Under the pieces are notes generated by a model that worked only from the letters and a program-made list of their open reading frames with translations, was not told the DNA's origin and ran no database searches. The translations under genes and the position numbers were made by a program. This document shows positions 1 through 6,146 of a stretch of 12,706 nucleotides of DNA, one piece after another. How positions within the stretch are numbered: position 1 is the first letter of the stretch; every line of letters begins with the position of its first letter. Origin of the DNA: DATAEK01 sp036258055 (lineage in GTDB: Bacteria > Acidobacteriota > Vicinamibacteria > Vicinamibacterales > 2-12-FULL-66-21); the NCBI GenBank assembly GCA_036258055.1, contig DATAEK010000319.1, forward strand, positions 1 through 12,706. Reading direction: 5' to 3'.

Positions 1-80
1 CCCCCACCAACCCCACCAGCCCCACCTGCCCAACCCGCCCCACCAGCCCCCACCCGCCCCACCCGCCCCACCTGCCCAAG
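1..80. repeat. C-rich 9-bp minisatellite upstream of the operon
   Basis: About eight imperfect copies of the nonamer CCCCACCNG lie head to tail, with units beginning at 11, 20, 29, 38, 47, 57 and 66. The array probably extends left of the window. It stops about 10 bases before the ROK gene start, so it occupies the space where the operon promoter or leader would be. The minus strand carries repeated runs of three to five G and could form G-quadruplex structure. No -35/-10 pair is recognisable inside it. Confidence 0.85.
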
Positions 81-90
81 AGACAGACCC

Positions 91-1305
91 ATGCGATCGA
101 TGCCATCTCACAACTTGAGAGTCGCCACCCGAGGCACGAGCCGCGAGATCAATCGCCGGATTGCGCTCAATCTGATTCGCATCAATCAGCCAATCTCGCG
201 AGCGGACCTTGCGAGACTGATGGGGACGCGACGCGGCGCGGTCAGCCTCCTGGTGGGAGACCTGATCGAGCGAGGCGCCGTGTTCGAGGGTGCCACTGGC
301 GAGGCGACGCGCGGACGCAAGCCGACCTTCTTGTATATCGACTCGCGCAAGCGGTGCGTCGTGGCGATCGACATTCGACCGACGCGCACCTTCGTCCTGG
401 TGACGGACCTGGTTGGCCAGCAGCTCGCCAGCGTCACCAGCTTCCCGACCGAACGCGACCCCAAGCGGTTTGTCGCGAGTCTCGTCAAACGCGTCAAGGG
501 CGTGCTCCTCGAGAACAAGGACCTCGGTCGTTGCCAAGGCGTGGGCGTCGTAGTTCCCGGCATGGTGGAAGCAGAAACCGGCAAGGTGCTTCTGGCGCCC
601 AACCTCGGATGGCGCGACCTCAGCCTGCGCGATCCGATCGCCAAGGCTCTCGATCTGCCGGTGCAGATCGAAAACTCCGGCAAGGCCTGCGCGCTGGCGC
701 AGCTCTGGGCGACCCGCGGGGCGCAGGCGCCCAGCAACTTCGTGTACCTTACGGTGTCGGACGGTCTCGGCGTCGGGATTGTCCTGGGCGGCGAGGTCGT
801 GCGGGGACAGCACAACATCGCGGGAGAATTCGGTCACGTCCCATTGAATGTGGATGGTCCGCGTTGCGGGTGCGGCGCATCCGGATGCTGGGAGGCGTAC
901 GTCTCGAATCTCGCCACCCTCTCACGGTATTTCGGGCGCGAGGCGGGTGACCACACGGCCGCTTCGACCATTGCCGCGCTGACGGTTCCTGATCTCATCG
1001 CTCGGGCTCGCGGCGGAGATGCCAAAGCGCTCGCCGCCATCCTGTCGACCGGGCGGTATCTCGGTCTCGGGCTGGGCTCGGTCGTGAACGCGATCGATCC
1101 GTCGCACGTCTACATCGGCGGCGAAATCACCGCGGCCTGGGACCTCATCGAAGACACGGTGCGATCGGCGCTCGCCGAGCGCGCGCTGACGCCGTCGGCT
1201 GCTGCAACGCCGATCGTGATCGTGCCGCCGGAGCAGTATCCGCGCCTTCGCGGGGCAGCGGCTCTTGTCGCGGCGCCGTCGTTCGCCAAAGAAGTGGTCG
1301 CATGA
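91..1305 (+). CDS. ROK-family transcriptional regulator (NagC/XylR type)
   Basis: A 404-residue ROK repressor. Residues ~20-83 form a winged helix-turn-helix (SRADLARLMG recognition region, wing ending in GRKPTFLYI); residues ~88-400 form the sugar-binding ROK/ASKHA domain. The ROK zinc site is intact: H249, then C259, C261 and C266 in CGCGASGCWE. Two kinase features are lost: the phosphate loop reads DIRPTRT instead of DxGxT, and the ENDAN-like motif reads ENSGKA, with Ser in place of the catalytic Asp. It is therefore a sensor and regulator, not a sugar kinase. By context it should repress the uronate genes behind it and bind a uronate or pathway intermediate. Its stop overlaps the next start (ATGA, 1302-1305), so it is probably co-transcribed and autoregulated. 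The start at 91 has a weak AAGAGA upstream; ATG at 100 is an alternative. Confidence 0.93.
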   Translation: MRSMPSHNLRVATRGTSREINRRIALNLIRINQPISRADLARLMGTRRGAVSLLVGDLIERGAVFEGATGEATRGRKPTFLYIDSRKRCVVAIDIRPTRTFVLVTDLVGQQLASVTSFPTERDPKRFVASLVKRVKGVLLENKDLGRCQGVGVVVPGMVEAETGKVLLAPNLGWRDLSLRDPIAKALDLPVQIENSGKACALAQLWATRGAQAPSNFVYLTVSDGLGVGIVLGGEVVRGQHNIAGEFGHVPLNVDGPRCGCGASGCWEAYVSNLATLSRYFGREAGDHTAASTIAALTVPDLIARARGGDAKALAAILSTGRYLGLGLGSVVNAIDPSHVYIGGEITAAWDLIEDTVRSALAERALTPSAAATPIVIVPPEQYPRLRGAAALVAAPSFAKEVVA

Positions 1306-3287
1306 CACGTCGCACACCGGCTCGATACCGTCTCGTGTTCGCTGCGATCGCAGTATTCGTGGCTTCGGCCACTGCCCGTCCCGATGCCGTCCTCGGCCCG
1401 ACCGTCACGACGGCGACGCTGAAAGCGGACGTCGATGCCTTCTTCGATCGTGAGGTGGCGGCACACCTGCTGGCGATCCCCGACGAGGGGCCGTTGCCCG
1501 ACCGCGTCCACGGCGCGCTCACGACCGGCGAGTTCTCGTGGGGCACATTCGTGCGAGCCTTGGCGGCCTACGCGGAAACACGCCACACCCGGATCGTGGG
1601 CGGCCGGGATGTGGTGCCGCTCGTGGCCCGCGTCGGCGTGATCGAATCCGCCAAGGGCAGCAAAGCGTTCGCCCAGCTCTACGCGGCTCTCGCCCTTCGT
1701 CATTTCGGGGCGGACCTGACGCACAACGCCCTCTGGCAATCGCTCTCCGAGCGCGATCGCCTCGCGTGGAAGGCACTGCTCGATCCCACGCGGTTCTACG
1801 ATCCGAAGACCCGCCGCGTCATCGATCTGCCGGAGAACTATCTCGGGGTGGCGTCCCGCGTGGCGACGCTGTCATTTCAGATGGGTGTGATCCAGGACCG
1901 CGCCTTCGTCGACGGACTCGTCGACCGCGCGGCCGAGCCGTTCACCAAAGGGGCGCTCTACGCGGATGACGCGGGCACTGCGGGCCGGTACGACCGCTAC
2001 TCGAACGAGTACGCGCGCTATGTCTACGAAGCTGCCGAAACCGTTCATCGTCAGGACGTCCTCACCGCGCTGAAGCCCTCACTGACCGCGCAGATGAAAC
2101 TCTGGTGGGACCTGGTCTCACCGGACGGCTACGGCTATCAATGGGGCCGCAGTCTCGGGGTGGTCAGCTACCTCGACACGCTCGAGATCGTGGCGTTCCT
2201 GGCTGCTCATCCGGAATTTCGCCCGGCGTCACTCACCGACCTGGCTAGCGAGTATCGGCTCGCCTGGCTGTGGCTGCGCGACAACTACGATCCCGATCGC
2301 CACATGCTGCGCGTCTTCGCGCCGGGTCGGGGCAACTACGCCTACATCACGAAGGAACGCGAGTGGCAGCAGACCGTCGGCTTCTTCGGTAAGGCGCTGA
2401 TGGCGGAGGACACGTTGATGCGCATCCTCGCCGCCGAAAAGATCACCTCGTTCCCTGAACATCCCAGCCTGCCGGCTGTGGCGCGGTTCGAGTTCTTCCG
2501 TCGTGGCGATCGCCCGGCGGGCGTCTGGCTGGTCCGGCAGGGACCCCTGCGCTTCGCGCTGCCAATCACCACCGGCACCAGGCCTGGAGTTGCCGACTAC
2601 CTGCCGGCGCCGCATGGCCTTCCCGGGTTCGCCGCACCCGTCGAACAGACCATCCCTGCGGGCGCGTCCTTTTTCGAGATGCCGGATGGCCGGACGCTCG
2701 CCGCGACCGACGGCGCCGACGAGATCGTGCCCGCGCCCGATGGGCGATCGCTTCGCGCTACGTGGCGGCGCTTCGCCGTGGTCGGTGACAAGACCGGCAA
2801 CCTGATCGAGCCGGGATTCGAGGTCTCGACGACGTGGCGAATCGAAGAGGCGACGGTAACGCGAACGGAAACGCTGACGGCGGTCCATGATGTCGCGATT
2901 GCGCGCCTCTCGTTTCTGCTCTCCTCCACCGCAACGAGACATTCACAGCCACCCGCTGGAGATGGAGCGGCCAACGTCATCCACCTCGCCGGAGACGACG
3001 GCATCCTCGACGTCCGAGCCACCGGCGATCTGAGGCTCGCGACGTCGATTCGACAGGTGGGCGATGAGCCGCTCGGCCGAGGGCCGCGCGTGCCGATCCC
3101 CACGCACGTCACCTTCGAGGCGAAGGACATTCAGCTTCGCGCGGCGCAATCCAGGACATGGGTTGTCAGCCTCACCGCCTCAGCACCCAGCCGGCCGCTG
3201 AATAACGCTGGCTGGGGTGATTCTCCAGTTCCCGGTTCCCAGTTCTCGGTTGTGGGTTCTCGGTTCAGTGAAAGGACGCCACGATGA
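1302..3287 (+). CDS. Exported 661-aa protein of unknown family, putative toroid-fold carbohydrate enzyme
   Basis: I do not recognise a named family with certainty. Residues 1-26 look like a signal peptide (MTRRTPARYR, a hydrophobic stretch, then ASATA before R26). Residues ~40-385 are helix-rich with aromatic motifs: LPENYLGVASR (176-186), YDRYSNEYARYVYEA (230-244) and SPDGYGYQWGRSLGVVSY (273-290). The Tyr-rich segment followed by a GRS motif recalls the DUF2264 and toroid lyase folds. Residues ~395-628 are beta-rich, as in the C-terminal sandwich of toroid polysaccharide lyases. Placement between a regulator and uronate-catabolism genes supports a periplasmic or outer-surface role in degrading a uronic-acid glycan, but the reaction is unproven. 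The last ~22 residues (from ~640) are encoded by a heptad DNA repeat and are probably not part of the fold. It is coupled to both neighbours by ATGA overlaps. Confidence 0.85.
   Translation: MTRRTPARYRLVFAAIAVFVASATARPDAVLGPTVTTATLKADVDAFFDREVAAHLLAIPDEGPLPDRVHGALTTGEFSWGTFVRALAAYAETRHTRIVGGRDVVPLVARVGVIESAKGSKAFAQLYAALALRHFGADLTHNALWQSLSERDRLAWKALLDPTRFYDPKTRRVIDLPENYLGVASRVATLSFQMGVIQDRAFVDGLVDRAAEPFTKGALYADDAGTAGRYDRYSNEYARYVYEAAETVHRQDVLTALKPSLTAQMKLWWDLVSPDGYGYQWGRSLGVVSYLDTLEIVAFLAAHPEFRPASLTDLASEYRLAWLWLRDNYDPDRHMLRVFAPGRGNYAYITKEREWQQTVGFFGKALMAEDTLMRILAAEKITSFPEHPSLPAVARFEFFRRGDRPAGVWLVRQGPLRFALPITTGTRPGVADYLPAPHGLPGFAAPVEQTIPAGASFFEMPDGRTLAATDGADEIVPAPDGRSLRATWRRFAVVGDKTGNLIEPGFEVSTTWRIEEATVTRTETLTAVHDVAIARLSFLLSSTATRHSQPPAGDGAANVIHLAGDDGILDVRATGDLRLATSIRQVGDEPLGRGPRVPIPTHVTFEAKDIQLRAAQSRTWVVSLTASAPSRPLNNAGWGDSPVPGSQFSVVGSRFSERTPR
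3220..3268. repeat. GTTCTC-type heptad repeat, locus 1
   Basis: Six consecutive 7-bp units follow the pattern RGTTCYC: AGTTCCC (3227), GGTTCCC, AGTTCTC, GGTTGTG, GGTTCTC, GGTTCAG (ends 3268), preceded by a degenerate GATTCTC. The array lies in the 3' end of the 661-residue gene and immediately ahead of the ribosome binding site of the isomerase. The same motif family recurs at 5300-5363, so it is a dispersed element. Confidence 0.85.
3272..3276 (+). promoter_or_regulatory. Ribosome binding site of the KduI/IolB gene
   Basis: AAGGA lies 7 bases before ATG 3284. It supports that start and follows the heptad repeat directly, so the repeat separates the body of the upstream gene from this initiation signal. 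Confidence 0.7.
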
Positions 3288-4129
3288 ATAGCGCCATCAC
3301 GGATACCACGCTGACTCTCGAACGCTGCGTGGTACGCGACACCGCCGCTCGACGCGGGCGCACTCGCGCCGTGGCGCCGGGTGCGACCTCCGCTGTGCAC
3401 CTTCACTACGGCCGCATCATCCTCGACGGGAAGGACGCGCCATTGTCGTTCTCGACCGGCACGCACGAGACGGGGTTCATTGCCCTCAAGGGATCGGCGA
3501 CGATCGTGGCCGACGGCCGGACGTTCGAGCTCGCGCAGTACGACGCGCTCTACGCGCCTCGTGACTACAACGTCGAGGTGCGCCCCGGCATCGCCGGGTG
3601 CGACCTTGCCGAAGTGTCCGCGCCGGTCGAAGGCCGTTATCCGATCCAGTTCGTGGCGTTCGCCGACGTGCAGAAGGACTCGGGCCTGCACTTCAAGGCC
3701 GGAGGACCGGCGTCGGAGCGAACGCTGAACGTGCTGTTCGGCAAGAACATCCAGGCGGGCCGGATCATGGCTGGCGTCACGTTCTCGGCGCCAGGCAACT
3801 GGACGTCATGGCCACCCCACGAGCATGCGGCACTGGCCGAAGAGGCGTACCTCTACATCGACATGCCGCCGCCGGCATTCGGTGTCCAGCTGGTCTACAC
3901 CGACAAGACGACACCTGAGCTCGCCGTGATCGTGCGCGAAGGAGATGTCGTGCTGATGCCGAAGGGATATCACCCGAACGTGGCAGCGCCAGGAGGTGCG
4001 ATCAACTTCCTGTGGATGATGGCGGCCAATCGTGAAACCGAGGATCGCCTCTTCGGCGTCGTCAACGTGCATCCGGACTTCGCACAAGGCGGATCGGGCC
4101 TCGAACCTGGCCGCACAGGGAAAAAGTAG
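3284..4129 (+). CDS. KduI/IolB-family isomerase (probable 5-keto-4-deoxyuronate isomerase)
   Basis: A 281-residue double-cupin protein with the usual length of the KduI/IolB family. The C-terminal cupin carries the metal ligands: H179 and H181 in WPPHEH, E187 in AEEAYLY, and H230 in MPKGYHPNVAAPGG. The N-terminal cupin (residues ~35-120) has the TGTHETGFIALKG and DALYAPRDY strands. GNWTSWPPHEH and GYHPxVAAPGG are closer to what I recall of IolB (5-deoxyglucuronate isomerase) than of E. coli KduI. However, kduD, a KdgF-like cupin and a uronate lyase lie in the same operon and no inositol genes are seen, so the likely reaction is isomerisation of 5-keto-4-deoxyuronate to 2,5-diketo-3-deoxygluconate in the cytoplasm. 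Family assignment is firm; the KduI reaction is context inference. Confidence 0.9.
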   Translation: MNSAITDTTLTLERCVVRDTAARRGRTRAVAPGATSAVHLHYGRIILDGKDAPLSFSTGTHETGFIALKGSATIVADGRTFELAQYDALYAPRDYNVEVRPGIAGCDLAEVSAPVEGRYPIQFVAFADVQKDSGLHFKAGGPASERTLNVLFGKNIQAGRIMAGVTFSAPGNWTSWPPHEHAALAEEAYLYIDMPPPAFGVQLVYTDKTTPELAVIVREGDVVLMPKGYHPNVAAPGGAINFLWMMAANRETEDRLFGVVNVHPDFAQGGSGLEPGRTGKK

Positions 4130-4131
4130 CG

Positions 4132-4506
4132 ATGGGAGATACCGTATCGGTCACGCATCAGACGTGGAACTGGGCCACGATCCCACGCGAGCGCCTCGCC
4201 GACGGCGTCGTGCGCCAGATGGTCTATGGGGAAACGCTGATGATCTGCCGTCTCACGCTCGCGCCGGGCACGATTACCGCCGCGCACGAACATGTGCACG
4301 AACAGATGACGATCGTCGAAAAGGGGCGGGTGCGGTTCGTCCTCGGATCCGGGGAGCGAGTCTTTGGTCCCGGCGATGTCCTGCTCTTCCCCAGCGGTTT
4401 CTGGCATGGCGCGACAATGCTCGACGAGGAAGTCGTGCTCGTCGACATCTTCACGCCCCTCCGCGAGGATTTCCTCAAGCCGAATGGCGATAACACCACG
4501 CGATGA
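4132..4506 (+). CDS. Small cupin protein, KdgF-like
   Basis: A 124-residue single-domain cupin. Motif 1 is G46(x5)H52-E-H54(x3)Q58(x6)G65, with Gln where many cupins have Glu, as in KdgF proteins. Motif 2 is G81(x5)P87-x-G89(x2)H92. H52, H54, Q58 and H92 would bind the metal. KdgF converts pectin- or alginate-derived 4,5-unsaturated monouronate to the linear 5-keto-4-deoxyuronate, which is the KduI substrate. Placement between the KduI/IolB gene (2-base gap) and kduD (ATGA overlap at 4503) fits that step exactly. Cupins this short are functionally diverse, so the role rests on context plus the HxH...Q signature. No signal peptide; cytoplasmic. Confidence 0.88.
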   Translation: MGDTVSVTHQTWNWATIPRERLADGVVRQMVYGETLMICRLTLAPGTITAAHEHVHEQMTIVEKGRVRFVLGSGERVFGPGDVLLFPSGFWHGATMLDEEVVLVDIFTPLREDFLKPNGDNTTR

Positions 4507-5267
4507 GCTCCGGCCTTTTCTCGCTCGACGGCCGCGTCGCCCTGGTGACCGGCGCGTCGCGTGGCATTGGCGCCGCCATTGCGACAGCTCTCGCGCAGGC
4601 GGGCGCGAGTGTCGGGGCACACGGCAACACCACGTCGCCCGAGGCGACCTGTCAACAGATCCGCGCGCTCGATCGCACCGCGGTGGCGCTCGTCGCTGAC
4701 CTGGCGGATCCGTCGGCGCCCGATCGACTGATCGCAGACACTGTTGCGGCTCTGGGTGGCCTCGACATCGTGGTCAACAACGCCGGCATCATCCGTCGGG
4801 GCCCGACCGTCGACACGACGGACGCGGACTGGAACGCCGTGATCGACGTGAACCTCCACAGCGTGTTCCGGATGTGCCGCGCGGCTGGCCGCCACATGCT
4901 CGCGACCGGCCGCGGCGGCAAGATCATCAACATCGCGTCGCTGTTGTCTTTTCAGGGTGGGCTGAACGTCCCGGCTTACGCGGCGTCGAAAAGCGCGGTC
5001 GCCGGGCTCACGAGAGAGCTGTCGAACGAGTGGGCCGGCAAGGGCATCAACGTCAACGCCATCGCGCCCGGCTACATGCGCACCGACAACACGGTCGCGC
5101 TGCAGAACGACGAAACCCGCAACCGTCAGATCGTCGAACGTATTCCAGCCGGGCGCTGGGGAGAACCATCCGATCTGAGTGGCGCAGCGGTCTTCCTCGC
5201 CTCGCGCGCGTCGGACTACGTCAACGGGCACGTGCTCGCGGTGGATGGCGGGTGGCTCGGGCGGTAA
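4503..5267 (+). CDS. kduD: 2-dehydro-3-deoxy-D-gluconate 5-dehydrogenase KduD
   Basis: A 254-residue classical SDR with close similarity to KduD along its length. It has the cofactor loop TGASRGIG (16-23), NNAGIIRR (92-99), catalytic S146, Y159 and K163 (YAASK), and the C-terminal signature SDYVNGHVLAVDGGW (237-251) typical of KduD. IPAGRWGEPSDL (214-225) and INVNAIAPGYM (182-192) also match. It reduces 2,5-diketo-3-deoxygluconate to 2-keto-3-deoxygluconate using NADH in the last dedicated step of unsaturated uronate catabolism. Its ATG overlaps the cupin stop (ATGA). The stop at 5265-5267 is followed by the only sizeable gap in the operon. Confidence 0.95.
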   Translation: MSSGLFSLDGRVALVTGASRGIGAAIATALAQAGASVGAHGNTTSPEATCQQIRALDRTAVALVADLADPSAPDRLIADTVAALGGLDIVVNNAGIIRRGPTVDTTDADWNAVIDVNLHSVFRMCRAAGRHMLATGRGGKIINIASLLSFQGGLNVPAYAASKSAVAGLTRELSNEWAGKGINVNAIAPGYMRTDNTVALQNDETRNRQIVERIPAGRWGEPSDLSGAAVFLASRASDYVNGHVLAVDGGWLGR

Positions 5268-5299
5268 GGCCGGCCACTGAAAGAACGCTGGCCCTTACA

Positions 5300-5363
5300 G
5301 GTTCTCGCGTTCTCAGTTCTCAGTTCTCTGTTCGCGGTTCTCGAGAACGGAGAACCGAGAACC
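5300..5363. repeat. GTTCTC-type heptad repeat with inverted arm, locus 2
   Basis: Six direct units (GGTTCTC, GCGTTCTC, AGTTCTC, AGTTCTC, TGTTCGC, GGTTCTC; 5300-5342) run straight into three inverted units (GAGAACG, GAGAACC, GAGAACC; 5343-5363). Bases 5300-5314 pair with 5343-5356 with one bulged base. A perfect GTTCTC/GAGAAC palindrome sits at the turn (5337-5348). The transcript could fold into a strong hairpin between kduD and the next SDR gene. There is no T-run after it, so it is not a standard terminator. An mRNA-stability or translation role is possible but unproven. Confidence 0.88.
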
Positions 5364-5375
5364 TTGGAACCTCTC

Positions 5376-5380
5376 GAGGA
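5376..5380 (+). promoter_or_regulatory. Ribosome binding site deciding the start of the second SDR
   Basis: GAGGA lies 7 bases before ATG 5388. This favours 5388 over the in-frame TTG at 5364, which would add eight residues and start right at the end of the repeat hairpin. Confidence 0.75.
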
Positions 5381-5387
5381 TGCATCG

Positions 5388-6146
5388 ATGCCATCGCTCA
5401 ATGGTGTGGCTCTCGTCACCGGCGGTGGCGCCGGACTCGGTCGTGCGTGCGCGCTGACGCTTGGGCAGCGGGGGGCGCGCGTCGCCGTCCATTACATGAA
5501 GAGTCGCAGTGGCGCCGAAGAAGTCGCGGCCATGCTGAAGGCAGCAGGCAGCGAGGCGCACCCGTTTCAGGGCGACCTCACCAAGTCTGCTGACGTGACG
5601 ACGCTCGTCAACGCGGTGACGGCCCGCTTCGGCGCGATCGACATTCTGGTCAACAACGCCGGCGACCTCATCGAACGGAAACCGCTCCTCGAGATGAGCG
5701 ACGAGCTCTTTCACGCAGTGATGGACGTGAACGTCACGAGCGTCTTCCTGATGTGCCGCGCCGTGGCTCGAGGCATGGTGAGCCGGAAGCGGGGCACCAT
5801 CGTCAACATGTCGTCGCTCGCCGCGTGGAACGGGGGCGGCCCCGGCGCAGGAGCCTACTCGGCGGCGAAGGGCGCCGTCGTATCGCTGACGAAGGCGCTG
5901 GCGAAGGAGTTGGCGCCGCACGGCATTCGGGTCAATTGCGTCGCGCCGGGACTGATCGGTGAGACGGCGTTTCACGGGCGCTTTACTCCACCTGCCGCCT
6001 TCGAGAACGCCGCGAAAGGCGTGCTCCTCGGGCGCGCGGGCACGCCGGAGGAAGTCGCAACCGTCGTCGCCTTCCTCGCCTCGCCGGACAGCTCGTTCCT
6101 GACGGGCGAGACGATTGAGATCAACGGCGGGATGAACATGCGATGA
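5388..6146 (+). CDS. SDR-family oxidoreductase (FabG-like; possible keto-deoxyuronate reductase)
   Basis: A 252-residue classical SDR. It has the cofactor loop TGGGAGLG (11-18), NNAG (89-92), a catalytic Ser at 142 or 143, Y157 and K161 (YSAAK), and the C-terminal SSFLTGETIEINGGMNMR. The end of beta-2 reads HYMKSR with basic residues and no Asp, suggesting NADP(H). It is clearly a different SDR from the KduD upstream. In alginate pathways an SDR reduces 4-deoxy-L-erythro-5-hexoseulose uronate straight to KDG, and uronate or aldonate dehydrogenases also belong to this family. Either job would fit here, but the substrate cannot be read from the sequence. Its stop overlaps the transporter start (ATGA, 6143). 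The start at 5388 is chosen for its GAGGA site. Confidence 0.92.
   Translation: MPSLNGVALVTGGGAGLGRACALTLGQRGARVAVHYMKSRSGAEEVAAMLKAAGSEAHPFQGDLTKSADVTTLVNAVTARFGAIDILVNNAGDLIERKPLLEMSDELFHAVMDVNVTSVFLMCRAVARGMVSRKRGTIVNMSSLAAWNGGGPGAGAYSAAKGAVVSLTKALAKELAPHGIRVNCVAPGLIGETAFHGRFTPPAAFENAAKGVLLGRAGTPEEVATVVAFLASPDSSFLTGETIEINGGMNMR

Noticed and set aside
1..80. CRISPR array
   Set aside because: Units are 9 bp with no spacers and no cas genes, so this is a minisatellite.
4224..5231. 335-codon minus-strand frame opposite the cupin and kduD
   Set aside because: Antisense shadow of well-supported genes, with biased composition and no motif.
5300..5363. Rho-independent terminator after kduD
   Set aside because: The stem is strong but no T-run follows, and the downstream genes continue the same pathway without a visible promoter.
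5364..5387. TTG start for the second SDR
   Set aside because: ATG 5388 has GAGGA at good spacing and gives the normal SDR N-terminus. The TTG start would begin at the repeat.
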